A stretch of DNA of 64,000 nt from an uncultured Litoreibacter sp. Lineage in GTDB: Bacteria; Pseudomonadota; Alphaproteobacteria; Rhodobacterales; Rhodobacteraceae. A model generated the notes under the pieces. That model was not told the origin of the DNA and ran no database searches. It saw only the letters and a program-made list of their open reading frames with translations. The DNA lies in assembly GCA_947494645.1 (NCBI GenBank), contig CANLVO010000001.1:992001-1056000 (forward strand), read 5' to 3'. Positions 26,766-35,764 of the stretch are shown here, in pieces; position 1 is the first letter of the stretch; every line of letters begins with the position of its first letter. A program made the translations under genes and the position numbers.

Positions 26766-26981
26766 ATGGCCAACTACACGCAAGGCGACCGCGTCGAATG
26801 GGACTGGGGCAATGGCACCGGCTCAGGCACGGTCGAGAAAACCTACACCAAGAAGATCACCCGCAAGCTGCAAGGCAGCGAGGTCACCCGCAACGGCTCT
26901 GACGACGACCCCGCGCTCTATATCGAGCAAAAGGATGGCGACGGCGTGCTCAAGCTGGCGTCCGAGGTGCGCAAAGCGTGA
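26766..26981 (+). CDS. DUF2945 (HVA1-type TUDOR-like) small protein
   Basis: The 71-residue soluble protein matches the DUF2945 pattern: GDRVEWDWGNGTGSGTVEKTYTKK followed by RNGSDDDPALYIEQKDGD. The fold is a small beta barrel related to TUDOR domains; function is unknown. An EcfG-type promoter precedes it and its stop overlaps the next gene's GTG start (GTGA). It is therefore linked to the topoisomerase both by transcription and by translation. Confidence 0.88.
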   Translation: MANYTQGDRVEWDWGNGTGSGTVEKTYTKKITRKLQGSEVTRNGSDDDPALYIEQKDGDGVLKLASEVRKA

Positions 26982-27955
26982 ACGCACCTGAGGGGCTGGT
27001 CTACTACCTTGATGACCAGCCGGGCATAACGCGGCGCAGACGCGGGCGCGGCTATCAGTATCTCGCCCCGGATGGCACGTCCATTGATGCGGGGCCCGAG
27101 CGCGAACGTCTCAACGCATTGGCCGTCCCGCCTGCCTATAAAGACGTCTGGATGTCGCCGCTTGCCAATGGGCACTTGCAGGCCACCGGCCGCGATGCCC
27201 GCCGCCGCAAGCAATACCGCTATCACGATGAATGGGCGCAGGCGCAATCCGAAACGAAGTTTGCGCAGCTGGCCGAGTTCGGCGCGGTCCTGCCGCGCAT
27301 TCGTCGCCGGGTGAAGCGGGACCTGCAATCAGAAGTGGGCGCTTTGCCGTTCACGCTGGCAGCCGCCACCGCGCTGATCGACCGGGCCTCCATCCGGGTC
27401 GGCAACCCTGACTACACTGCAGAGAATGGCAGTTACGGCGCGCTGACGCTGCGCAACAGGCACGTCACGCTGGACGGCAACCGCATCCGGCTGCGCTACA
27501 CCGCCAAGGGCGGGCGCAAGGTCCGCAAACAGCTGGCTGACCGCAGCCTGGCGCGGGTGCTGCAAAAGGCGGGCGACTTGCCGGGGGCAGAGCTGCTCAG
27601 CTGGATCGACGAGGACGGCACCCCCCACGCGCTGACATCCGGGCGGCTCAACGGCTTTCTGGCAGAGGCCTCCGGCACAGACGGCATCACCGCCAAAACC
27701 TTTCGCACTTGGGCGGGCACCGTCGCGGCCTTCGGCGTGGCCGAGCAGGGCAACGCCACCATCAAATCCATGGCGCAAGCGGCAGCCCAGCGCCTCCACA
27801 ACACAGAGACGGTCGCGCGCAACAGCTACATCCACCCCGCCGTGACAGCGCTTGCCGGCGAGGACGCCTTGGACCTAAGCGAGGCCACCCGCAAAGCCGA
27901 CCTGTCCATGATCGAGGCGCGACTGCTTCACTACCTCGACAGGGCCGACACATAA
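26978..27955 (+). CDS. DNA topoisomerase IB (poxvirus-like)
   Basis: The 325-residue enzyme relaxes DNA by nicking one strand through a 3'-phosphotyrosine. It has the N-terminal topo IB domain (RRRRGRGYQYLAPDG, VPPAYKDVWMSP, QYRYHDEW). Catalytic residues include Arg140 in IRVGN, Arg243 in KTFRTWAGT and Tyr284 in NSYIHP. The GTG start overlaps the DUF2945 stop. Bacterial topo IB is accessory and often stress-linked; the EcfG-type promoter upstream places it in the general stress response by inference. Confidence 0.93.
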   Translation: MNAPEGLVYYLDDQPGITRRRRGRGYQYLAPDGTSIDAGPERERLNALAVPPAYKDVWMSPLANGHLQATGRDARRRKQYRYHDEWAQAQSETKFAQLAEFGAVLPRIRRRVKRDLQSEVGALPFTLAAATALIDRASIRVGNPDYTAENGSYGALTLRNRHVTLDGNRIRLRYTAKGGRKVRKQLADRSLARVLQKAGDLPGAELLSWIDEDGTPHALTSGRLNGFLAEASGTDGITAKTFRTWAGTVAAFGVAEQGNATIKSMAQAAAQRLHNTETVARNSYIHPAVTALAGEDALDLSEATRKADLSMIEARLLHYLDRADT

Positions 27956-28177
27956 GCGCAAGCCAACCCGCCAATTTAAGAAACGATAACAGGTGCTTAC
28001 CCCGCGTTGTTTCCATCGCCAGATCAATGTGGCGTCTCACGCATTTGTGAGGCGGCAAACGGCCCATCTAAACACTGCATCTCCTTGACAGGTTAGGCCC
28101 CCCGGCGCGTAGTTGCCTTAATGTTGGCGCATTTCGGTTTGCCAGCAGCGTATCTACATAACGAGTTAGGAATAACG

Positions 28178-28885
28178 ATGACTTCCAAGACACTGAAGCT
28201 GGCCGGCGTGGCCGCAGCTGTGAGCATGGCGCTCACGTCTGGGGCGCTCGCAAGCACAGCGTATTTCGGCGATTACGCCGCCACCAGCACAACCACCCGG
28301 ACCACTGATCACGCGTTCTGGTTCCAAAGTGCGCCGTTTGGCGGCGACCGTGAATGGCAATTCCAAGGCGGCCAGGGCGCTTTCTCTGTAGGGGCCGATG
28401 GTGACAGCACCGTGGCCAGCCTCACCGGCACAATCGTGCAGAACGGCAGCCCGGAAAACATGTTCAGCGTCAGCGCGATGTTCGATCTGGCAGACGGCCC
28501 GAATGACGCGGACCGCAAATGCGGTGGCAGCTGTGACGACTATGACAGCTGGTCCTTCTTCGACTTCGCAGCCGTGACCCTGTCGGGCACAGGCGGGATC
28601 GTCGATGGCCTCGAAGTGGCCCTGTCCACGCTTCCGGGCGCGCCGCTGGCGCAGCTGGGCTTTGGCGCGAATGACAAAGACGAGGGCTTCGGTTTCTCGA
28701 CATGGTTCGAATGGGAAGTCACCGCGAACACAGGGTCATATGACGGCGTCAGCATTGGCGACACAGGCCGTGGCGACATCAACATCCAGCTGGCACCTGT
28801 GCCACTGCCTGCAGGCGGCTTGCTGCTGCTGAGCGGTCTGGCTGGCATGGGCGTCATGCGCCGCCGCCGCAAGACCGCAGCCTAG
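28178..28885 (+). CDS. VPLPA-CTERM sorted exported protein
   Basis: The 235-residue product has a signal peptide (MTSKTLKLAGVAAAVSMAL, cleavage near GALA-S) and a C-terminal VPLPAGGLLLLSGLAG membrane anchor ending in RRRRK. This is the VPLPA-CTERM variant of the PEP-CTERM signal read by exosortases, so the protein is likely processed and placed at the cell surface or in exopolysaccharide. The body has a CGGSCDD cysteine pair and is otherwise unassigned. I use ATG 28178 with TTAGGA 7 bases upstream. No exosortase gene lies in this window. Confidence 0.88.
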   Translation: MTSKTLKLAGVAAAVSMALTSGALASTAYFGDYAATSTTTRTTDHAFWFQSAPFGGDREWQFQGGQGAFSVGADGDSTVASLTGTIVQNGSPENMFSVSAMFDLADGPNDADRKCGGSCDDYDSWSFFDFAAVTLSGTGGIVDGLEVALSTLPGAPLAQLGFGANDKDEGFGFSTWFEWEVTANTGSYDGVSIGDTGRGDINIQLAPVPLPAGGLLLLSGLAGMGVMRRRRKTAA

Positions 28886-28906
28886 TTCAGGCACCATAGA
28901 ACGAGG

Positions 28907-28936
28907 AAAGGCGACCCAAGGGGGTCGCCTTTTTTT
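28907..28936 (+). terminator. Intrinsic terminator after the VPLPA-CTERM gene
   Basis: GGCGACCC and GGGTCGCC form an 8-bp stem with a 4-base loop, then T7. It ends the rightward transcript and stands between it and the convergent eno gene. Confidence 0.9.
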
Positions 28937-28956
28937 GTCCGGCAGTGCGGCGCGGC

Positions 28957-30252
<1,296 letters not shown>

Positions 30253-30302
30253 TCAGGTTGCCGTTGGGGCCGGGTATAAGAGGGACCGCCGCGCGGGGCA
30301 AG

Positions 30303-31733
30303 TTAGTGACGCTGTGCCAACTCCCAGCCACGCGCGAGGTCGCTTTGAAACGCGTCCCGTGCTCGCACGGCAACCTCTGGATCCTGCGCCCTCAGCAAAT
30401 AGGACGGGTGATACGTAACCAGTACCGCTACCCCGTCCGCCTTGTGCTCCACCCGTCCACGGCGGTCTTTCAGCGGCGCAGCGCTGCCCGTCAACGCAAA
30501 CGCCGCCGAGGCGCCCATCGCGATGATCACGCGCGGGCTGACATGGCGGATTTCCTCTTCCAGCCAAGGCTTGCAGGCGACGATCTCCGTCCGGTTCGGG
30601 CTTTGATGGATACGCCGTCGCCCACGCGCGACGTATTTGAAATGCTTCACCGCGTTGGTCACATAGGCCTGACCCCGGTCAATACCGGCGCTTTTGGCAA
30701 TCTCGTCAAAAAGCTGTCCTGCCGGGCCAATAAACGGACGCCCTTGCAGGTCCTCCATATCCCCCGGCTGCTCGCCCACGATCATCAACCGGGCGCTCGT
30801 CGGGCCCTCACCATGCACCGCTTGAGTGGCGTTACAATGCAGCGGGCAGCGCGTGCATTTGTCGACCTCCGCCACCAAGGCGGCCGTGTCGCGCGTCCAG
30901 GACGAGGCAAACCGCGCCTGCTGCGCCTGCGCCTGTTTGACCCGCGCAGGCGGCAGCGTGGGTGCAGCCTCAGCCATCGCGCGGGCGCGGGCAGGGGCCT
31001 CGGCAATCAATTCAGAAATCGCCGCCGCCTCCGGCATGTTCTTCCAGTACTTCTTCGGCATCTCCGAGGTCATGGCTTTGATCTTCAGCCGCGCCGGATT
31101 GAAGATGTTTTGAAAGTAGGTCACCCACAGTTGCTCATTGGCGTCCTCGGGCAGATCCGGGCGCGGGCAGTCCTCGACAAATCGCAACGCGCCATCTTCA
31201 AACACCGCAGAGACGTCCGGCGTGTAAATCCGCCAATCCATGTCGCCAAACCGCCGGGCAAAGAACTGCGCGGTCGGCTCAACCGTGTGATGCGTGGGCT
31301 CAAACCACGCGGCAAAAGACCGCCGCTGCGCGTCCGGGTCGCCGATCTCGCGAAACCGGACAAAGGCCTTCATCTTGTGCTGGCAGCGATGCACGTTCTT
31401 CTCCATCCGGCGCAGGGCGGCAAGGTCACGGTCGCCGCGGTCCGCCATCAGATGCGGCGCGTCGCGCAGCCGCCAGAGAAACGCGTAGAGCTTGGCAAAC
31501 CGGGCGGGGTCGCTGTGCCAGACCACGCTGTTGGCCATCGAAACGAACCCTTTTGGCACCGTGACCTCTCGCGCCTCGCCGCGCAGTTCGCCGCCGCCAA
31601 ACAGGTCTGGTGCCGTCTCCGTGTCGCCCCAGATCAGCGCCTCGGGCGGGACATTGCGCTGCAGGAACCCCCGCGCCGCGTCGCGCCACGCCTCCGCCAC
31701 GCCGATGCGCGGCATCTTCACAAAATGGCTCAC
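30303..31733 (-). CDS. udgX: DUF4130-UdgX fusion, covalent uracil-DNA glycosylase
   Basis: The 476-residue protein joins a DUF4130 domain (about residues 80-240) to a UdgX-type uracil-DNA glycosylase (about 285-476). The glycosylase has Cys293 and Cys296 of an iron-sulfur site, GEQPGDMEDLQGRPF (from 320), Cys387 and YHPS (441-444). It also has the UdgX-specific loop RRRIHQSP. His376 in that loop equals mycobacterial UdgX His109, which bonds covalently to the abasic sugar after uracil removal. The GTG start overlaps the stop of the radical SAM gene (GTGA), so the two proteins are made together. An SOS box before the operon implies LexA control. Confidence 0.93.
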   Translation of the reverse strand: MSHFVKMPRIGVAEAWRDAARGFLQRNVPPEALIWGDTETAPDLFGGGELRGEAREVTVPKGFVSMANSVVWHSDPARFAKLYAFLWRLRDAPHLMADRGDRDLAALRRMEKNVHRCQHKMKAFVRFREIGDPDAQRRSFAAWFEPTHHTVEPTAQFFARRFGDMDWRIYTPDVSAVFEDGALRFVEDCPRPDLPEDANEQLWVTYFQNIFNPARLKIKAMTSEMPKKYWKNMPEAAAISELIAEAPARARAMAEAAPTLPPARVKQAQAQQARFASSWTRDTAALVAEVDKCTRCPLHCNATQAVHGEGPTSARLMIVGEQPGDMEDLQGRPFIGPAGQLFDEIAKSAGIDRGQAYVTNAVKHFKYVARGRRRIHQSPNRTEIVACKPWLEEEIRHVSPRVIIAMGASAAFALTGSAAPLKDRRGRVEHKADGVAVLVTYHPSYLLRAQDPEVAVRARDAFQSDLARGWELAQRH

Positions 31734-32965
31734 AGCAAAGAAAGCTGCTCAGGCGGCGGCGCGAACCGTGCGCGCAAATCCGCGCTGTCCGTCAGCGCCC
31801 CCGGCGTCCAGCCGCCCGCCGTCACAAAGGCCCGCGCCTTTTTCATCGACCCGCCCATCCGGGTGATGTCCTCGTAGCGCACATGCCGGTGCCGCCGCGT
31901 GCTCAAAATCCGCCCGACGGTCTTGGTGCCAAAACCCGGCACACGCAGCAGCATCTCCCGGCTGGCGCGGTTCACATCCAGCGGAAACAGCTCCCGGTGC
32001 TGCAAGGCCCAGGCCAGCTTCGGGTCAATCTCCAGATCCAGATTGCCGTCCGGCGTGACAGACGTGATCTCGCCCAGCTCAAAACCGTAAAACCGCAGCA
32101 GCCAATCGGCCTGATACAGCCGATGCTCGCGCTGCAAGGGCGGGCTGATCAGCGGCAATTTGGCAGAGCTGTCCGGGATCGGCGAAAACGCCGAGTAATA
32201 CACCCGCTTCAGTTTGTAGCCCGAATAAAGCCGGGTGGACTGCCCCAAAATAGTGGCGTCGTTCGACCCATCCGCCCCGACGATCATCTGCGTCGATTGC
32301 CCCGCAGGCGCAAAGCGCGGCGGGCGTTTGCCGGTAAAGCTGCGATCCTTCGCCTCTTGCTTGCGCAGCCTGACATCCGCCATGGCCTTGCGAATTTGAG
32401 ATGGGTCTTTCTCGGGCGCGTGCTGGGCCACGGCGGCATCCGTGGGCAGCTCTACATTTATCGACAATCGGTCGGCCAGCAATCCAGCTTCCGCAATTAA
32501 CTCCGGGGCCGCGTCGGGGATGGTTTTCAGGTGGATATAGCCGCGAAAATTCTCTTCCTTGCGCAGCCGCCGGGCGATCTGAACCATGTCCGACATCGTG
32601 GCATCCGGGGAACGGATCACCCCAGACGACAAAAACAGCCCCTCAATGTAATTCCGTCGGTAAAAGTCGATCGTCAGCTTGACCACCTCATCCACCGAGA
32701 ACCGTGCGCGCGCCACATTCGATGACACCCGGTTCACGCAGTAAGTGCAGTCATAGATACAGAAATTCGTCATCAGAATTTTCAGCAAACTGATGCACCG
32801 CCCGTCCGGCGCATAGGCGTGACAAATCCCTGACCCCTCGTTTGAGCCCAGCGATTTACCCACCCGCGAGTCGCGTTTGGTCGAGCCTGACGAGGCGCAG
32901 GACGCATCATATTTCGCCGCATCGCTCAGAATGGCGAGCTTCTTCTCTGTCGAATATTGGACCAT
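31730..32965 (-). CDS. Radical SAM protein linked to uracil-DNA glycosylase
   Basis: The 411-residue protein has a radical SAM cluster motif CIYDCTYC (Cys69, Cys73, Cys76) after LKILMTNF. A helix-hairpin-helix-like region comes near the C-terminus (VNRASREMLLRVPGFGTKTVGRIL), which suggests DNA binding. It matches the family annotated as putative DNA modification/repair radical SAM protein, typically encoded beside a UDG-family protein. The reaction is unknown. Its ATG lies 3 bases from a consensus LexA box. It is the first gene of the operon. Confidence 0.92.
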   Translation of the reverse strand: MVQYSTEKKLAILSDAAKYDASCASSGSTKRDSRVGKSLGSNEGSGICHAYAPDGRCISLLKILMTNFCIYDCTYCVNRVSSNVARARFSVDEVVKLTIDFYRRNYIEGLFLSSGVIRSPDATMSDMVQIARRLRKEENFRGYIHLKTIPDAAPELIAEAGLLADRLSINVELPTDAAVAQHAPEKDPSQIRKAMADVRLRKQEAKDRSFTGKRPPRFAPAGQSTQMIVGADGSNDATILGQSTRLYSGYKLKRVYYSAFSPIPDSSAKLPLISPPLQREHRLYQADWLLRFYGFELGEITSVTPDGNLDLEIDPKLAWALQHRELFPLDVNRASREMLLRVPGFGTKTVGRILSTRRHRHVRYEDITRMGGSMKKARAFVTAGGWTPGALTDSADLRARFAPPPEQLSLL

Positions 32966-32967
32966 AT

Positions 32968-32982
32968 GTTCATGCTACGTTC
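32968..32982 (-). promoter_or_regulatory. SOS (LexA) box at the radical SAM-udgX operon
   Basis: On the coding strand this reads GAAC-N7-GAAC, equal to GTTC-atgctac-GTTC on the plus strand. That is an exact alphaproteobacterial SOS box. It ends 3 bases before the ATG, so bound LexA would cover the start region and block transcription. The same motif stands before uvrA. Confidence 0.85.
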
Positions 32983-33063
32983 TTCACGTCGTTTGCGCAA
33001 TGTCATAGATTAATCGCGGGCGAAATTGTCGCGCCCACATCCCCATTTTGCGCAATTTTTTCG

Positions 33064-33089
33064 GGAACCGGATCGCAGCAATCCGTGTT
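33064..33089 (+). promoter_or_regulatory. EcfG-like promoter for the PRC-barrel gene
   Basis: GGAAC, 17 bases, then TGTT differs from the consensus at one -10 base. It is the same variant as at the phyR gene. The start codon is 51 bases downstream. Confidence 0.55.
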
Positions 33090-33139
33090 GTTTGGCCATG
33101 ATGCTGGGACACCAGCGTAACGCAACGAAAGGAGAAACC

Positions 33140-33610
33140 ATGACACGCTTTCTGACCACCGCCGCGACGGCACTCGCCTTGGGCACCGCTGCATTTGCCG
33201 GAGAGGTAAAGTCCTCTGCTGCTGACACAACGGTGGACAAGGAACTGCCGCTGACAACTGAAACCGCAGGCGTGACCGACCGTCCAATTCTGGAAAAACC
33301 TGAAGTTGAAATGGAAGGCTATGCCTCCGTCGAGATTGACGATCTGACGACCGAAGACCTGACAGGCGCTCGCGTCTATGGCCCCAATGACGAAGACGTG
33401 GGCGAGGTGAGCGAATTGATCATCACGGAGTCAGGCGAGCTTGACCGCGCCGTCATCGATGTAGGTGGGTTCCTGGGCATTGGCGAGCACCCGGTCGCCG
33501 TGACCATGGACGAGATCGAGATCATCCGCGCCGACAATGGCGATGACCTGCGCGTCTATATCGACAGCACACAAAGCACGCTAGAGCAGCAGCCAGAGTA
33601 CCAAGGCTAA
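33140..33610 (+). CDS. Exported PRC-barrel domain protein
   Basis: The 156-residue product has a signal peptide (MTRFLTTAATALALGTAAFAGE) and a PRC-barrel core (TGARVYGPNDEDVGEVSELII...GELDRAVIDVGGFLGIGEHPVAV). Similar alphaproteobacterial PRC-barrel proteins are secreted and often stress-induced; the ligand is unknown. The ATG follows AAAGGAG by 6 bases; an upstream extension of the open frame lacks this. A near-consensus EcfG promoter supports stress control. Confidence 0.9.
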   Translation: MTRFLTTAATALALGTAAFAGEVKSSAADTTVDKELPLTTETAGVTDRPILEKPEVEMEGYASVEIDDLTTEDLTGARVYGPNDEDVGEVSELIITESGELDRAVIDVGGFLGIGEHPVAVTMDEIEIIRADNGDDLRVYIDSTQSTLEQQPEYQG

Positions 33611-33632
33611 CGCTCGAGACTATCCCGGGGGC

Positions 33633-33648
33633 GGGCAGGGGCCTGCCC
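33633..33648. repeat. G-rich hairpin between PRC-barrel and STAS genes
   Basis: GGGCAGG and CCTGCCC pair perfectly around a 2-base loop. The CCTGCCCCC arm resembles the hairpin at 171-190. It has no T-run. Confidence 0.45.
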
Positions 33649-33684
33649 CCGACCCATGAGGCCACGAACACAGGAGACAAAGAC

Positions 33685-34089
33685 ATGAAGACCTTTGAGC
33701 ACACGAGCATTACCGAAATCCCGACGGACGGCGCGAACGTCCACGCCTTTAAAATCACCGGCCACCTCGATGATGATGCGTCCGAAGAGCTGGCCGAGCA
33801 TATGAACAGTGTTTTTGACAGTGGCGAAGAGGTCAACATGCTGCTGGACCTCACCGCCTTCACCGGCAGTGACTGGGACGCCATGTTCGACGGCGACGTT
33901 CTGGAATCGCGCTACCGCGCCCTGAAGCACGTGAAACGCTATGCCGTCATCGGAGCGCCAGAGCGCGCCTCCAAGATGATCGGCATGATGGACAAAGTGA
34001 TCCCGGTTGAGGCCAAAGCGTTCGACAAAACCGACATGGACGCGGCATGGGCCTTTGTGGGGGCCAAACCACTATCCGCCGCGGCCTAA
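33685..34089 (+). CDS. SpoIIAA-like (STAS) protein
   Basis: The 134-residue protein has the alternating alpha/beta pattern of the SpoIIAA-like/DUF3478 family (KTFEHTSIT, FKITGHLDDDASEEL, LLDLTAFTGSDW, KRYAVIGAPERASKM). Members are cytosolic and of uncertain function; some bind nucleotides or lipids. It starts 75 bases after the PRC-barrel stop. An intrinsic terminator follows. Confidence 0.82.
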   Translation: MKTFEHTSITEIPTDGANVHAFKITGHLDDDASEELAEHMNSVFDSGEEVNMLLDLTAFTGSDWDAMFDGDVLESRYRALKHVKRYAVIGAPERASKMIGMMDKVIPVEAKAFDKTDMDAAWAFVGAKPLSAAA

Positions 34090-34112
34090 CCAGTCACTCA
34101 CCACTGAGAAAG

Positions 34113-34144
34113 CACCGCTCGCCCACTTGGCGGGCGGTGTTTTT
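34113..34144 (+). terminator. Intrinsic terminator after the STAS gene
   Basis: CACCG-c-TCGCC and GGCGGGCGGTG form a long imperfect stem around a 5-base loop, followed by T5. The convergent M56 gene ends just beyond it. Confidence 0.85.
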
Positions 34145-34156
34145 CTTGTTGACGAT

Positions 34157-35302
34157 CTACTGCCGCAGCCGCCCGAAGGTCGAAAGCTGGTTGATCGCCT
34201 CCAGCCGTTCCAGATTGACCACCGTCGACAGCATCAGCCGGTCATGGCTCCAGTCACCGGGGCTCTGTATGGCCATCGCGGTAAACATCACCGCCGCCAG
34301 CAAGGGCAACACCACTGCCGCGTAGACCAGGCGCGGGTAGCGCAACAGCCGTGCGTCAAACAGCTTGGTGATCCGCTGCTCCAGAAAGCTCATCTTGCCG
34401 TCCCGCAGCACAGACCGGTCCGCCGTCACCAACGTGACCTTCGGCACCGCTACCACAAAGGTCCGGTCGCGGCGCAGGGTCTGCTGACACACGCTCAGCA
34501 ACGTCTCGCAATAGTCGCGAATGGCGATCTTGCCCGCGGTCAGAACCTGCTGGTCACAGCTCAGCTCCCGCAGGTCTTCGACCTGCCGCTTCCACGCATG
34601 ATAAGCCGGGTTCAGGAAGAAGAACGGCTTCAGCACCTCCAGCACGATCTCCCACTCGATATCGCCTTGCCGCAAATGCTGGAACTCATGCGCGATGGAG
34701 ACCTGCATCTCGGCGGCGTTGGCCAACATGCCTGAAGGTATCACCACATAGTAGTTGCGCAGCCCACGGGTCGAGAAGGGCACAAGGCACCGGTCAGACA
34801 GCCGGATTTTCACCCGGCCAAACTGCCGCCACGCGTAGCTCGAAGACACGATCTTGTGCAGGCAAAACACCGAGAACCCAAGCCGCACGGTGCCAATGGC
34901 AATGCCGATCAGGAACGCGCCAATCGCGGCCATCGCGATCCAGCTGCCCGCTCGCATCACGTCGGTCGTAAACGTATCGCGCATCGACAAAAGCCGCTCG
35001 AACTCGCTGGCCTTCATCTCGAAGCCGCCATTGAGGTAATGCGCCACCACCATGTCAGACAGCGTCACGTTGAACCCCGGCCCCAGCAGCGAGTTTTGCA
35101 AGGCAGTCAGCCCGAGTATCAAAAAGGGAGAGAAGACAATCGCAAGAAACACGGTGTTCAAAAGTTTCAGTTGCGTTGTGTAGGCGTGCCTCAGCCCGGT
35201 GCGGTCAAGCGCCAGACGGGCGATGCGCCAAAGCGCGAAAACGACGACAAACAGGATATTGGCATTGAGAAAAGCGTCTAGGACAGCGTCACCCGGTATC
35301 AT
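34157..35302 (-). CDS. M56 (BlaR1/MecR1-like) membrane metalloprotease
   Basis: The 381-residue protein has several membrane helices (near residues 12-32, 48-70, 118-140 and 308-326) and a zinc protease motif HEFQH (His205-His209) followed by an acidic ligand region (LRELSCDQ). Unlike BlaR1, it has no C-terminal penicillin-binding sensor domain; the end is short and polar. It is expected to be a signal-activated protease that cleaves its repressor. It overlaps the BlaI-type gene by 14 bases. Confidence 0.9.
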   Translation of the reverse strand: MIPGDAVLDAFLNANILFVVVFALWRIARLALDRTGLRHAYTTQLKLLNTVFLAIVFSPFLILGLTALQNSLLGPGFNVTLSDMVVAHYLNGGFEMKASEFERLLSMRDTFTTDVMRAGSWIAMAAIGAFLIGIAIGTVRLGFSVFCLHKIVSSSYAWRQFGRVKIRLSDRCLVPFSTRGLRNYYVVIPSGMLANAAEMQVSIAHEFQHLRQGDIEWEIVLEVLKPFFFLNPAYHAWKRQVEDLRELSCDQQVLTAGKIAIRDYCETLLSVCQQTLRRDRTFVVAVPKVTLVTADRSVLRDGKMSFLEQRITKLFDARLLRYPRLVYAAVVLPLLAAVMFTAMAIQSPGDWSHDRLMLSTVVNLERLEAINQLSTFGRLRQ

Positions 35303-35684
35303 TTTTCAACCTCCGATCCACAAGTGCCCGGATTTGCCCCAACGCCTCTTCGCTTAAATCCACGTCGTCAACCAACCGCGCCACCAGCGAGGCCGGTGCG
35401 TCGTCAAACAGTTTCATCGAGAGGTCTTTCAGTGAGCGGGTCTGATACGCGTCCTTGGCCAGCAGCGGTCTGAAGATATGGCGCTTGCCATCCTTGCGGC
35501 TGCTGACAAAGTTCTTCTGTTCCAAAATACGCAGAATGGTGGCGGCCGAGGTATAGGCCAGATTGCGGTCTTCAGGCAGCTGGTCCAGCACGTCACGCAC
35601 CGTCCCTTCTTCCAAGGCCCAAAGCTGGGTCATGAATTCCAGCTCGACTTCCGTCAGTAGATCACTTTTCTTCTTCTGTCTCAT
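35289..35684 (-). CDS. BlaI/MecI/CopY-family transcriptional repressor
   Basis: The 131-residue protein has the winged-helix repressor pattern (ELEFMTQLWALEEGTVRDVLDQLP, then AYTSAATILRILEQKNFVS and the wing RKDGKRHIFRPLL). Such repressors are inactivated by proteolysis through a membrane M56 partner, which is the next gene. A CATTCGCGAATG palindrome lies 8 bases before the ATG as a possible operator. No beta-lactamase or copper gene is next to the pair, so the controlled gene is unknown. Confidence 0.93.
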   Translation of the reverse strand: MRQKKKSDLLTEVELEFMTQLWALEEGTVRDVLDQLPEDRNLAYTSAATILRILEQKNFVSSRKDGKRHIFRPLLAKDAYQTRSLKDLSMKLFDDAPASLVARLVDDVDLSEEALGQIRALVDRRLKNDTG

Positions 35685-35691
35685 ACCGTCC

Positions 35692-35703
35692 CATTCGCGA
35701 ATG
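35692..35703. promoter_or_regulatory. 12-bp palindrome upstream of the BlaI-like gene
   Basis: CATTCGCGAATG is a perfect dyad, 8 bases upstream of the repressor start and within its probable leader. It could be an autoregulatory operator. It does not match the classical TACA/TGTA BlaI dyad, so the call is tentative. Confidence 0.35.
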
Positions 35704-35764
35704 CTCGCTCACTCTTTATGGAGGAGGAGTTAATACTAAAAATTTCGTAACTCAAAACGGAATC

